Below, piece by piece: positions 46,401-57,851 of a stretch of DNA of 64,000 nt. Under the pieces are notes generated by a model. The model ran no database searches. It was given only the letters and a program-made list of their open reading frames with translations, and was not told the DNA's origin. The position numbers and the translations under genes are program-made. This DNA is from Larix kaempferi (lineage: Eukaryota; Streptophyta; Pinopsida; Pinales; Pinaceae), in the NCBI GenBank assembly GCA_027924585.1, contig BSBM01000007.1, positions 9,887,501 through 9,951,500 on the forward strand, read 5' to 3'. Every line of letters begins with the position of its first letter. The stretch's first letter is position 1.

Positions 46401-46426
46401 AGTTCTCGTTTCATAGTATAAGTGGT

Positions 46427-46963
46427 TAGTTATAGATGGACCTATTAGCAATTGAAAAAGAACACATGCTACAGCTAAATCAGCTGGATGAACACCACCA
46501 ACAAGCACTTACACATACTGAAATCATCCAAAAACAAAGAAAGAAATGGCATGACCAACATCTGAAGGATAAAAAGTTCAACGAAGTTGATTGGGCACTA
46601 CTCTACGACTCCATATTTCACACATTCAAAGGAAAGCTAACCACTAGATGGCTTGGACCTTACATTATACATAAAATTTATGACAATGGTGCTATGAGAA
46701 TTATTACAATTGATGATGATGAGTTCCCCATGATAGTGAATGGGCATCGCCTAAAGCTATACAAAAAACCACAGTCCAAAAAAGAATTTACACAAGTACT
46801 CTACCAGCAACAATTGATGCTGATAGAGCATGCTACAAATCAACGAAGTTCAACGCATGTCATGAAAATATATATATATATATATAAGGAAATAGAAAAA
46901 AGAAAAAAACAACACACAAAAGGTAACAGGAAATTTACAGGGCATCGACCACAATTGAAGTAA
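46427..46963 (+). pseudogene. E5 integrase, C-terminal part beyond the foldback element
   Basis: MDLLAIEKEHMLQLNQLDEHH continues the integrase, as shown by the uninterrupted E9 homologue. Then DWALLYDSIFHTFKGKLTTRWLGPYIIHKIYDNGAM (GPY/F module) and NGHRLKLYKKPQSKK. Translation ends at 46963 after a basic tail. Confidence 0.82.
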
Positions 46964-46973
46964 AACAATATAC

Positions 46974-47275
46974 ATTCAAGCGAGCCTACAAAATAAATTC
47001 AAGCGAGGCTGCCATCTATTCAAGCGAGCCAGAGAAATATTTCAAGCGAGGGTGCCACCTATTCAAGAGAGCCAACAAAAATTTATACAACTATGGACAC
47101 TCTACAGTATCATCACAAGAAGATGCCAACTATTCAAGCGAGCCTGCAAAATAATTCAAGCGAGGGTGCCAACTATTCAAACGAGCCTGCAAAATAAATT
47201 CAAGCAAGGCTTCCATCTATTCAAGCGAGCCTACAAAATGATTCAAGTGAGGTTGCCATGTATTCAAGATAGCCA
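46974..47275. repeat. 43/44-bp tandem repeat with ATTCAAGCGAG half-units
   Basis: ATTCAAG(C/A/T)GAG(C/G) starts units at 46974, 47018, 47061, 47132, 47175, 47219 and 47262. It also recurs at half-period as ATTCAAGCGAGG. A 28-bp irregularity splits the array near 47075-47131. The 115-codon frame over it (47052-47399) is a shadow with LFKRACKIIQ-type repeats. Confidence 0.82.
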
Positions 47276-47934
47276 GTCACATACAGCCATTAAACCATCG
47301 AATAAGAAACAACATCGCATGACTCGTATCCTCAACAAGCACAACTTTCAAAAGAAGGCAATAAAGCAAATTCAAAATGACAAGAAACGGAAAAAGTAGC
47401 TCACACGCGCAACTACTTACATGTACAAATATACTACAGAATCTGCCATCCATAAAAATTTCACCAGAGCAACAAAGCAGGTACGCATAAATACCAAGGT
47501 AATCTCTAACATGATTTCATTTTATGATTAAAGTAAAACATTATCCCACGTTACATAAAATTCTCGTTAGCTGAGGACAGCTTCTACTCTAAATTGGCGG
47601 CATGGTGGAATGACCCTAAAAAGTCATGATTGCTACTTAAAATTCAGTCACCTCATCAAATCATGATTGCAACCTTCAACACAGAGGTCGATCATCATAA
47701 GACAGAGATCAATCATGGAAAATAGGGGATTAAAAGTGGTAGGTACAAGTATGATGGAAAGAACAGGTGCAGAAAGACAACGAATTAGGGTGCATAATAT
47801 TCCACGACTTCACATATAAGTAACCACTCGGAATTCTTGAGATGCAGCCACCATTTGTATTCCTAGAACCTGTAGGAAGAGCCCGACCAAGTTGAAGGTA
47901 TAAAACTGCATTCCAAAAGCCCTGGTTTTGTTTG
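47276..47934. other. Non-coding stretch between pol and the extra ORF of E5
   Basis: Nothing recognisable apart from short chance frames. The segment would serve as leader or intron for the downstream ORF. Confidence 0.45.
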
Positions 47935-50217
47935 ATCATAAGAGAGGTTCTCAAAATGACAAAGGGTTTTAAAAAGAGTGAACCAGAGGATCACAACATC
48001 ATATACCAGAACATGAGAGTTCTGCAGATCATTCGCAATGCAGGTTGGATGCCCTTCATCCTGGGTCTGAAAGGACATGATGCAGGGATAGTTCAGGAAT
48101 TCGTAAGAAATTTCAAGCATATTAAAGATGAACAGTACGTCACCTGGGTGAAGGGGTTACGTCTCAAGTTGGACGAGGAGACAATTGCCAAATTCGCTGG
48201 CCTACAGAGGGGTTTGTATTGAAGCAGGGATGACAGGGAGGAAAACCAAGAAGCAAAAGCAACATTCTTTGAGAAAGGAGAGGTCTATGATGAGGACAAA
48301 AATGGAGTCAAAAGACTCTCCATGACAGCGCCATGGGAGGATGTAGCTGAAATAGTTCCAAGGTACATCACATGCTCTGGTATGTTAAGCTATGTTCCCA
48401 TCTTTCATTTTCGGATTCTAGAACTGATAAGAAACAGGACCTGTCATCCCTCAAATAACAACATTAGCATCCCATTTTACCTGCTCCAATCCCTATAAGA
48501 AATGAGCAAGAAGGTGGCGAAGGGTAAAGATGATTCCTTGGCCCATCATGGGCTAATCAAGATAATTGTTTGCGAGGAATTGAAGGCGCAAATACCAGAC
48601 CTTTTGTGGGAGGAATTCATGCTGGTATCCGCAGAAGATGTTTAAAGGATGAGAAGTACACCCACAGCTAGCATACCACCTGGAGAAAGGAATGGAGCTA
48701 CCTCTGTATTAGAAGCAAAAAGGAATATTGACCTGGACCATGTAGCAGAGACCCTGGTGGAAATAAAAAATTCAAGAGAGCACTCCCCTAGGGAAAAATC
48801 AGAAATTCCTGCCAAAAATCAAGAACACAAGAGGAGGAGTATGAGATTCAACCAAATATCCTGAATCCGAACAGATAAGGAAAAGAGTAGAGAACCTAGT
48901 CCCATTGTTCAAAATGTGTCGGATGGGGACGATGATCAGTGGGTAGATCATGAAGACCCCACTACAAAAAAGGAACAAGATGAAGAAGTGCAGGACGGAG
49001 GGGAAGAAATGAATAACGAAGAAGAAGAAATTGATGAGAAGAGTGGAACTTAGGAGAGTAAGGCAACTTCCAGGGAAATCCTCCAGCACAAGATAGCCTC
49101 GAGGTCGTCACCCAACTCTTTGAGGCACGAGCAGAATTGGAGAAGCTCATAAACGAGCTGGCAACATTAAGGATTGGGCTAGGAACCCAACCCACACCTC
49201 CCCCGTTCTCAACCGAGAAAACTCAAATACTGAAGATGCACCATGCAGAGGAGCTATGGTTGGCCGAGCATAAGCATTCAACGCTTCAAGAAAAGTTGGC
49301 GGAGGCAAAAGCCGAATTGGCCAAAAAGGACCAGGAGGTCACCAAATTAAAAGACGTTTTGGCCACTACTACCGGCATATATGAAAACCTAAGGGACCTC
49401 AGACCACCATCGGCAATCTATGCAGTCTATATATAGGAGAAATCGGGTGAATTCCAGCTCGAGAGGTTGAAGCAAGGACTCCCTATAGAGGTAATCACCC
49501 CCAAGGAGTTTATGGATGCATGTTTGAACTCCACAGAGCTGGAGAAAGACAAATTAAGTGAGTTCTTTTTGCATAAATTCATGGTTTATGGCTCGCCCAA
49601 CTGGTCGGAAAACCCATATGTGGGAAATTTCCAGTTGAGGGCATTATGTTCGTGGATGAACCACAAAATTGAGCGAGACCAAGACTACCATATCTATGTT
49701 GCACAAAAATGGCAAACCCCATTGATGATCAGACCAGAACCAACTCACCTTGAAGGGATAATCTATAACCACAGGATCCTCACTCAAGATGAGGAACTGA
49801 TACCCATTCTACTTGTGAAACAACAGGAGGTCGTGGCTCACTTTGACATCACACTCTGAAGCACATAGAAAGAAGTTGATGAGTCCATTCATGAAAGGTG
49901 GAGCAGGGTGGCAAAAGATTTGAAGAAAAGAGAACTCCACTCTCCCCTCAGGCTTAGTGATGCTCTTTTCAAAGCTGCACTCTACAAAGAATCCCTAGCA
50001 AGAAACCAACTCAAATGGATTGGAATGAGACTGAATCCCCCATTCTTTCTCTCCCCAGTCATCAAGGAATAGATAAATAAAGAGGAAGAAAGGAGGGCAT
50101 GGACGAGGGAGGATCAGAACTTCGGATATCATAGGCAGGCAGGGATCCCTAGGGTGGTAGCATGGGACATCAGGGAGGTCATTGATGAATCGAATAAGTC
50201 ACCCAAGGATGGGTGAA
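47935..50217 (+). pseudogene. E5 extra ORF in env position (plant transposon-protein-like N-terminus, coiled coil), degraded
   Basis: Open stretches follow one another in sense orientation. KGFKKSEPEDHNIIYQNMRVL comes first. GWMPFILGLKGHDAGIVQEFVRNFKH and VTWVKGLRLKLDEETIAKFAGLQRG (47935-48222) resemble the N-terminal domain of putative plant transposon proteins. Then come PWEDVAEIVPRYITCSGML, IPFYLLQSL and DDSLAHHGLIKIIVCEEL. An acidic region (48900-49055) follows, then HAEELWLAEHKHSTLQEKLAEAKAELAKKDQEVTKLKDVL (49230-49350), a clear coiled coil. RLSDALFKAALYKESLARNQ and a final DIREVIDESNKSPKDG end the ORF just before the PPT. At least six stops or shifts. There is no signal peptide or transmembrane segment, so it does not look like a membrane envelope protein. 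Confidence 0.65.
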
Positions 50218-50225
50218 TCCTTTAA

Positions 50226-50238
50226 GTGTGGGAGAGAA
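50226..50238 (+). other. E5 polypurine tract
   Basis: GTGTGGGAGAGAA directly precedes the TG of the 3' LTR. Confidence 0.75.
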
Positions 50239-51616
50239 TGATGAGTCAAGTTTTCAGGTACTTGATAACCTTTTTCCAGTAGCCAAACTCAAGCAATGGT
50301 GATGAAACATACTCATTTGTGGGGGAAAATGTTTTACTTTAATTATTTAATGAAATTGTTTTATGATTATTCTTGGATGTTAGAATGCGTATCAAATAAA
50401 CTAACTATATGGAAACCAAGCGTGATTGAGTAGGTTCAGGGTCATTTAAGGATGGACGTGTAGAAGACTAAAGGATCACCAAGCTCAGCGCCCTGTTTCC
50501 TGATTTATAGAGGACGCACTCCCACTTTCAAGAGGAATCGACATTTAGACAACTAGTTAGGATCAACATTAAATCATATAAATATGGGCCTCTCGGGTAG
50601 CGAGAGGCCCTTGTTGTTATTTTGAGAAAAACATTGTTTTAACATTTTCTACCTTATCGATACTGCGAAGTACAGACCTTTGTTTTGACATGGATTTTAT
50701 ATTTTAATGAGAGATTGATGATTAATTCTAGCCAATGTTTATAAGTTTTATTCTCTCCTGAGTATGGGTTGGGGAGGGCCCCTCCAACACATAGGTTAGG
50801 AGATTCCTATTTGCATGTATTTCTTTCAATTATGTGTTTTACATTGATGAACAATTATATTGCATATGGAAGCGCTTGAATGATTTATTATTTTTGTAGT
50901 AGTTTATAATACATTCTGTAGTACAACAGAACAATTTCAGTAGTCCTATAGGTTCTTTCTTTCAATGCATATTTTAATTAACGATTGCATGTGTATCAAC
51001 TTTGCTTTCAATATAATGGTCTATATCTCAGGTTTATGATTGTTTCTCATCGTGATTAATTTCTTTAGTAGTAGATGGATAGCTTGAAATGATTTCACTT
51101 CAACTTTAGTCTTGGGATTTAAAATGGTTTAGATCAGAATTCTAGTTTTGAGCATCAAGTAATTACAAACCTTGTTTTCCCCAATATTAGAATAGGTCTA
51201 TTATGGCATTTTCATTTTCTAGATTTACCATTCCGAATTGAGTAATTTCATAAGATCATCTCCTTCACTTTCAACATTTTAATTATTTAAAATAGATTTA
51301 CTACTTTATTTCTTAGAACAGATTTACTACTTTTGCTATCTTTATTTCTTAGAATAGATTTATTGCTTTTGGTACTTTAATTCTTTTAAATAGATTTATT
51401 ACTTTCCAGTATTTAATTCTGTAACATAACCAGTTCTAGATATTTAGTAGGCAACCTTTAGAACATCGATACCGACATTCAACTATGACAGAGATTATCC
51501 TATAAGAGCACAGATAGTGCATGCATCTCTAAAGTTTGTACATTCCCCAGGTTGACATTTAAAGTAGGCTCTCGGTATAGCTGCCCTCATTAGGCATCCA
51601 TATTAGGAGCTCACCA
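50239..51616 (+). repeat. E5 3' LTR (1378 bp)
   Basis: TGATGAGTCAAG...GAGCTCACCA. Its last 435 bp match 31959-32393. The sequence to the right resumes E6 coding sequence on the minus strand. Confidence 0.85.
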
Positions 51617-52676
51617 GAGATCATCCCACAGAATGTCATCAACATTCATTACTTCCATGATGGACTCGTCTGAATGAAAAGTCCGAAGTAAGAGATTAGG
51701 TAGAGATGATGTCCGTCGTAGAGAACAGGATGGAGAGGCCATGGTTAAATGGTCCTCCGATGTTGATTGGATAGCCTCATAAATACGTTCAACGGGTGAA
51801 AGAGGCATCATATCTCCAAGCAGGTGTGTTGTGGCTTCATCCGATACAAGCCAAGCATCGTTAGAGTGAGATAATATCTCTGTGGAGATCATGTTCACCA
51901 TAGCAACATCATTAGGGGGGTCCGCGGATGGAAAAACGCCCATGAGAGATGAATCTTTCAAAAGGCCAACCCCTACACTCTCATACTGTTTTGACATCTA
52001 TCCAATGGAAGGAACATGGTCACTAGGATGAGTAGTGGCATCCGGTGTACAAAAATCTAATTGGTCGATAGTAACAATTCGACCTTGGTGGGGGAATTGT
52101 ACTATGCGAAAGACTGAAGAGGCTACCGCCTGCATGGTGTAAAACCAATTGCGACCAAGAAAGAGATTATAATCTAACGGGGCTGACACCACTTTCACGT
52201 TAATGCTTACAGTCTTTCCGCCCAACTCAACTGCAAGAGCTTGTAATATCCCATGAGGTTGAAAGCCATCCCGTCAAATGATTTCAATGTGGTAGGAGAA
52301 CGATTCAATTCAGGGGAGCCAATGGCTCTCCAACAGGCGATGGACATGACAGAAGTGGAGGCTCCTTCATCCAAAAGGGTACGATGGACAATCTTCCTAG
52401 CAATGTTCGCAGAAACTTGGAATGCGAGCTGGTGTGAGAGCCTCAACTTAATTTGTCAAGTCGGAACATGATGGTGTTCGAGGAATCCGGGTCTACTGCA
52501 CCAATGGCTGCAAGGAGAGTTTTGCGTTGATTTGGACAATTTTGCAAAACTTCCAGGGTAGACATGGTGCAAGGAGCTTGTGCCAAGTCCTCTACGATAT
52601 TGTAATTTTGTGTTTCTCGAGCATTAGGATTGAAAACAACTTTTCGAATCATACTCTTGGGCAGTTGCAATATCAA
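51617..52676 (-). pseudogene. E6 aspartic protease and linker to RT
   Basis: From the right: APCTMSTLEVLQNCPNQRKTLLAAIGAVDP (52676-52443), paralleled almost word for word in E8. After a frameshift comes QVSANIARKIVHRTLLDEGASTSVMSIACWRAIGSPEL with the active-site D-E-G. After another shift, GGKTVSINVKVVSAPLDYNLFLGRNWFY. A stop precedes the linker SKQYESVGVGLLKD...LWDDLW, which ends at the E5 LTR. The RT that should follow is missing from both sides of E5. Confidence 0.78.
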
Positions 52677-52868
52677 GTCTAAGGAGGGCTTCTCAATGGT
52701 GAGAGAAGTCGATGGTACAGTGACATCAGTTAAGGAGTCAGAAGGTTTTTCAGCATTACTTCCAGTGGATTCCTTCGAAGGGACAGGTTCATAAGATCAT
52801 GAGCAAGTATTCAAATTGATCATCTCGTTACACAACATGAGAACATGCGCGGTATTGGATGGTTCCCC

Positions 52869-53792
52869 CTAGGTTGGGGGGGTTTGAGCAATCATCTGCT
52901 GGTTTTGAGTAGGAAACATATCATTGAGGACTGCGGGAGTCGGTTTACCCCTAAAAAAATTTTGTACTTTGTCTCTATGGGGACACTCTTTGGAGAAATG
53001 TTCATCTCCACACAGTAAACAAGGATACTTCAGTTTCCTTTTCTGCTTGGCATCGTCAGGAGTGCTCTTTGGTTCCTGCTGGGTAGAATACTTTTTGGGT
53101 TTCCCCTTGTTCTTATTCTTTCCATTAAACTTCTGAGATGAAGCTAATTGGACAGAATTCACCTCTTTAGGTACAGCAGGAGCGGTGGACTTGGTGGTGC
53201 TGTGGCCAGCCAGAGCTGGGTTGGATGATCCAACAATGTTAGTAGCAGGCTAGGTGTTAAGGGAACCAATGATTCCATCAGTTTGGAGTCCCTTATGTGG
53301 TTTCACAGGTTCATTAACGTCATGGGGTGCATCAGGAATAATATCAAACAAAGTGTCGGATTGAGTGTAGACTAGGTCTAACACATGGGCACTCACGATG
53401 GCTTGTTCTTCGGTGACAACACCTCGCATAGCAACGTCTCTTGCTATGGTAGGGATGAGGGATTTTGTGAACCAGTCTGCTAGGAGCTGATCTGGAATGG
53501 GAACATGAATGAGTCGTCGTCTCCTCCGCCATTCGTGGATATGATCCGAAATGTGAGTGGCGGTATTCTGACGGAGCGAGGTTAAAATCTCAGTACCAGT
53601 CTCATACCATATGGGCAGCTGAAAATGTGTCAAAAAGTTCATGGCAAGAGAACCAAAATCAGGAAAAGAGTGTGGTGGAAACTCAATGTACCACTTGGTA
53701 GCTGAACCGGTGAGATTCCTTTGAAACAATCTAAGATGAACTAAATCATCCATTAAGGAATTAGATGAATACCATGAGTGGTATGTCATCAC
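52869..53792 (-). pseudogene. E6 gag core and zinc knuckle
   Basis: MTYHSWYSSNSLMDDLVHLRLFQRNLTGSATKWYIEFPPHSF is the capsid core with its conserved W-Y. It continues FLTHFQLPIWYETGTEILTSLRQNTATHISDHIHEWRRRR and LLADWFTKSLIPTIARDVA. After a stop (53250) the frame 53162-52869 gives a basic region (KNKNKGKPKKY) and the knuckle CLLCGDEHFSKEC (about 52982-53022; spacing CX2CX3HX4C). The E8 gag aligns along its length. Confidence 0.8.
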
Positions 53793-53959
53793 GTGGTTTT
53801 TAAGGTATTCACTCGGCTTTCCGTCAAACTTCAGGATATCAGACGAAAGTTTAATCGGAATCGGTGGCTAGTTAGATCCATGGTAGATAGGATCGTTAGT
53901 TAAACGGGAGAGGTCAGGCAGGTCCAAAGTAGCTAGGAAGGGCAGCTGTGGGTTAGGCT

Positions 53960-55634
53960 GTGCCTATTGATAATACGGATAAGGCATGTAAGGACTAAAC
54001 TGACCGTAAAATGTACCAGGATGAAACTGACCATAGGGAGGTGTGCAGCTCAGACCATAAGGAGGTCTGACACCATAAGGTTGTCCATTCCAATAAGGTG
54101 GTGGTCCACCTCCACCTCTGGGAGGGGGTGGAGGTCCGCTGCCACCACTGAGAGGAAGGGGGGGTCCATAACCATAATAAGGTGGCCCACCACCGCCTCC
54201 ACCTAGAGGGGGTGGTGGGCCACTTCCTCCACCAGAAGGATGGGGGCCCCCACCAACTCTGCTTCCGAAAGGATGAGGGTCTCCACCAAAATCGCCACCA
54301 CCATAGTAATTAGGTCCTCCACCGCCTCCGCCTAGAGGGGGTGGTCGACCACCGCTTCGACTCTAAGAGAAATTTCCTCCTCCACCATGAGAGGCCGGTC
54401 CCCCCCCGCCTCCATTGGGAGGGGGTGGTGGACCATTCCTACCACCACCGGAGTGATGAGGGATATTGTAGGAGAAATGAGGTGGGCCTCCACCAATGTT
54501 AGGTGGGGGTCTACCACCTCTAGCAGAAGGTGGGGGAGGACAGTTCGGGGGTGGTGGTATTTGAGCGATAGTTGGTTGGGTTTGGTGTTGCAACAAAGGT
54601 TGTTGCCCCCATAGAGTGTATGGATTCCCAGGATAAGGTATCTCATATGGTGCATTTCCGGGATTAGGTTGGACCGGCATAGGGTTAACGGAACCTAGAT
54701 ACGCTTGACTCCATGAGGGTTGATTTACATTTGACGGGCCTCCAACATGAGATAATCCCGTGGTGGATGGTCTAGCAGGCTGGGAAGGTCCAACGGAAGG
54801 TCCGTTGGGGATTCCACCTCCTACGTTTTGGTTAGGAAATGGGGGTTTCCTCCCACCCACAACAGGTTGACCACTAGTCAAAGGTTGAACCAATGTAGGT
54901 TGTTGACTAGCTAGCATGGTAATAACATTACCAATAAGATAATCTGTGCGAATGGAATACCCTTCCCTCGAATTCGACAGTGGGGGAGGAACTGGTAAAG
55001 TAACCTTGGTGGTGATAGGTGTGTTGGACTGTTGTCCTTCCACTGGTTGGTTCACTTGAGGTGTAGGACTAGACTCCTCCGAGGGTTGACCAATCTTATT
55101 AGTGGTCACGTGGCGGGGTGCTTCAGGTGATCCGAAATATATCATATGAACTGGGATGGGTTGGTAAGGGGGTAACGATGGGTCCTAAACCCATCGTTGG
55201 AGACTTGACTGCCGACACTCTTTAGCCATGGAACGAAAGTGAGCCAATTGGCCACAAAAGTAGGCTAAAGTGTCTTTCAGAGTAGTCTCACTGGGTGAGG
55301 ATGAGATGGTAAAATGAACCACTGGGTGGACTGTAGAATATGTCCAATAAGCTGTTGAAGGACCAACAGTTGCTGTAGGGCCATCCTGGGGTCAGTTTAT
55401 CTATTCCAATGATCCAGGTTCTCCTGGGATGATGGGAGAAAGGTTTTGTGAAGCGAGGGTGTGTGCTTCTTCATTCTGCGTGGGATGAGAGGCAGGTGAA
55501 TCTAGTGGAAACAAAAGTCCTCCAACATTCAAAGTGGGGTTCTCCACTTTAGTAACTACGACCACGTTACGCTGCTCCATTGTTACCTTTGAAATAACCT
55601 CTCGATTAAGGGGATATTCGGGTGATAAGTTCAA
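53960..55634 (-). pseudogene. E6 gag N-terminal region with a long Gly/Pro-rich tract
   Basis: It starts near 55634 (MNLSPEYPLNREVISKVTMEQ). After a stop (55398) it reopens at 55145 (MIYFGSPEAPRHV...). A proline/glutamine-rich part (YEIPYPGNPYTLWGQQ) passes into a tract of GGG and PPPP blocks (GGGPPPP, PPPPLGGGGGGPPYYGYG) running to about 53990 and interrupted by one stop near 54363. The DNA is a purine/pyrimidine-skewed GGTGG/CCACC minisatellite. The capsid core follows. E8 has a Pro/Gln/Tyr-rich stretch instead, placed after the core. Confidence 0.65.
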
Positions 55635-57828
55635 GATCCTACGGGACCTTCTCCAGGGAAAATCTGCTAGAGTATCAGGAAAATCAGCCAGAAAGGATGA
55701 AACAACGTTTCTCCTAAGGGTATGCTAAAACAAAAGCAGTCTAGAAAAACCTACTCAAACTAAGGCAACAAGCAAACTTATGTGACAGAGTGGATTCAAA
55801 AGCATGGAACCTCATAGGATTATCAAGGCATCGCAAAATGCGATATACTGCAGGGTCCAACAATATGATGCAACAAAAAGGATTGGGACCGTACCCTTGC
55901 CTGCATACCCGATTACCTGGACAGTACGTGTGTGCTAATATCCCCTAGTGTTGTTCTCGGTGTATTGCTTTGCCAAGATAGCCAAATGGTTAACTCGATT
56001 GGTTTCAGGAATCCTAGTGGTGTCTCCCGATATACGCAAGGTACGTGGGAGCTAAAATCTGTAGTGGTGTTGTCTAATGCACAACCGTTTGTCAAGAGAC
56101 CTTTCGATATACATGTCGAGTACATGATACACCCTTCAATATACGCCAAGTATGGATTATGGTACTTGGTGGGTACATGAAGGAGCTCGATATACCGATG
56201 TACGTGGAAGACTACAATGCCCCTGCTATACAGTGCTGGCAAATAACAACAACTGCCACGGTTAACGATGCCGGAACACGTCTCTAACTTACACACAAGT
56301 TGCTAAAAATTTTACCTAGTTCTATCGTTAATTTTATCTTGGACAATTAGGTGAATGCATGAGGTGAGTACATAATTGGAAGCATAATGCAAGCCCTTAC
56401 TACATGCATGAAATGTTCTTTTCTTTCAATGAATTCTATCTATGAAAAGGAGAAAGCTTTTTTCCAATGGTATTGCCAAAACAAACTCAATGCAACACAA
56501 TTCTCAATTCAAACAAATTTGACAATGAAAGTATTCTATTCCTTTTTAGCGAAACGCAAAACTACATAACACAACTAAACCAAATCGAAACAACTTTTTC
56601 CTTTTCTTCTTCTCTTCAAAGTAAAATGACACTAAGTGACAAAAAGAGAGGATTCTGAAATGAAATATGCAAGCTTTTCAATTTCAATTTCAATGATCTA
56701 AAGGCAACAAAAAAAAAATGCATCTTTCTTTCCTTAGCATGGAATTAGTTTTACAAAAATCGAAGCATACTTTGAACCTTTCAAGAAGATGAGTGATTCA
56801 TAATTTGAGAAAAACACAATAGATCATACATTCATTCAACTTTTCCAAAACATAAACGAGAATTTTCCAATGCACAACAATCTTTCTTCAATAATTTTTT
56901 GAGAAACAATGGGAAAGAAGCATTTTTAAACTTCTTGATGGATGCATCAAAGAATAAACTTGATAACAACTCTGCTTTCAGATCTAAATGACTAAAAAGA
57001 AAACACTACTTGCAGCACTCATACATTCAGAAAACTCAAGAAAAGACAAGCACTCAACCAAGTTGAAAAACACACTTAACTCAAAATCAAGAAGCAGCAA
57101 GCAAACTAAGCAAGCAAATCTCAAAACAAATGTAAATGACGTCTGGAAGTTGATCCAATGCAATGATCAGATCAGGGATCGAAAGAAGGGAATACAAGAG
57201 TGAACGGATGAATGCGGAGGAGACTAGAGTATCCACCACTACCTGTCTCAAACTTGTCCAAGCCGGAACCCAAAGTCAATCCAAATGAAACCAAACTCTC
57301 AACACACAAATCATAAATGGGGTCTCTGGCTGGATCTTGCAGCACAAAGGGAGTTCATACATCAGACCAAGTTTCAAACTGTCCGATGAGGGAAGGGATT
57401 CCTGTATTCCAACCTTTGACAGATCGGTACACTCTGTCCTTACACACAGTGCGATGTCGTAGTTTGCCTTCACGGGAGGTGCGACGATGTCGCAGTATAC
57501 CAATGTAAAGGATGCGACGGGTGACTAACAGGTGAAGAATGGAGACTCAGAATGACACAGTGTTGCTCTGTTTCCACTGTCCAGGTGCGACAGGCGAGGT
57601 CTAGATTCAAAAATGAACTAGATATCTCAACAATGAACCAAAAATAGGCTTGGAATTGAGTTGTATAAACTCAGATGAAGCAAATCAGAGTCTTCAACAT
57701 GAAGATATGATAGTGAATTCAATCCTAAGAAGTAAATGGCAAAAAAAAATGATAAAAGAGGCTTGTGTCAAGTAATCAACTGAAAATGACTCTCAGATTA
57801 ATGACTACTAAACAAGACAAACACCACT
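55635..57828. other. E6 leader (5' untranslated region)
   Basis: About 2.2 kb between the 5' LTR and gag with no recognisable frame. It contains GCGATGTCG/GTGCGACGATGTCGCAG words at 57450-57500, similar in style to the GCGAC words in the LTR of the same element. Confidence 0.55.
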
Positions 57829-57847
57829 ATCCCCAGTATGGTTTCCA
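57829..57847 (-). other. Possible E6 primer-binding site
   Basis: On the minus strand TGGAAACCATACTGGGGAT starts four bases inside the LTR. It resembles the TGGCGACTCTGCTGGGGA-type site of some plant gypsy elements, with several mismatches. Confidence 0.35.
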
Positions 57848-57851
57848 TATT

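Larger units (their letters stand above)
43921..46426. mobile_element. Foldback DNA element (2506 bp) with a GC-palindrome core
   Basis: The ends ACCACTTATACTATGAAACG-AGAACT (43921-43946) and its exact reverse complement (46401-46426) form 26-bp perfect TIRs, extended by TA on each side. Inside, the arms mirror each other. AACAAACTATTACAAAAGTT near 44428 matches the reverse complement of 46091-46113. The AAAAAGGGTTGATGCCAGTATCA stretch near 44005 matches the reverse complement near 46303-46325. The A-rich sequence just left of the core (45140-45230) mirrors the T-rich sequence right of it (45700-45790). The left arm is about 580 bp longer than the right. The element encodes no transposase. 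The flanks read GAGTTA and TAGTTA, so a TA or TTA target duplication is possible; the superfamily is unresolved. It interrupts the E5 integrase between AAEL and DLLAIEKEH. Confidence 0.85.
31959..51616 (+). mobile_element. E5: Athila-like Ty3/gypsy element, nested in E6, hosting E4 and a foldback element
   Basis: Left to right: truncated 5' LTR (31959-32393), tRNA-Asp-type PBS, gag, protease [E4], RT, RNase H, integrase [foldback], integrase end, an extra ORF in the env position, PPT and the complete 3' LTR (50239-51616). The RT style (WRICVDYRELNKATKKDHFPLPF, LPFGLCNAPTTFQR), the PBS and the env-position ORF fit the Athila lineage. Numerous stops and the altered RT catalytic motif show it is dead. 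Its left end is broken: 943 bp of LTR and the adjacent RT/RNase H/integrase part of E6 are absent. Confidence 0.8.

Noticed and set aside
54387-54614. Plus-strand Arg/Trp-rich frame opposite the E6 Gly/Pro tract
   Set aside because: A complement of GGTGG repeats; no independent support.
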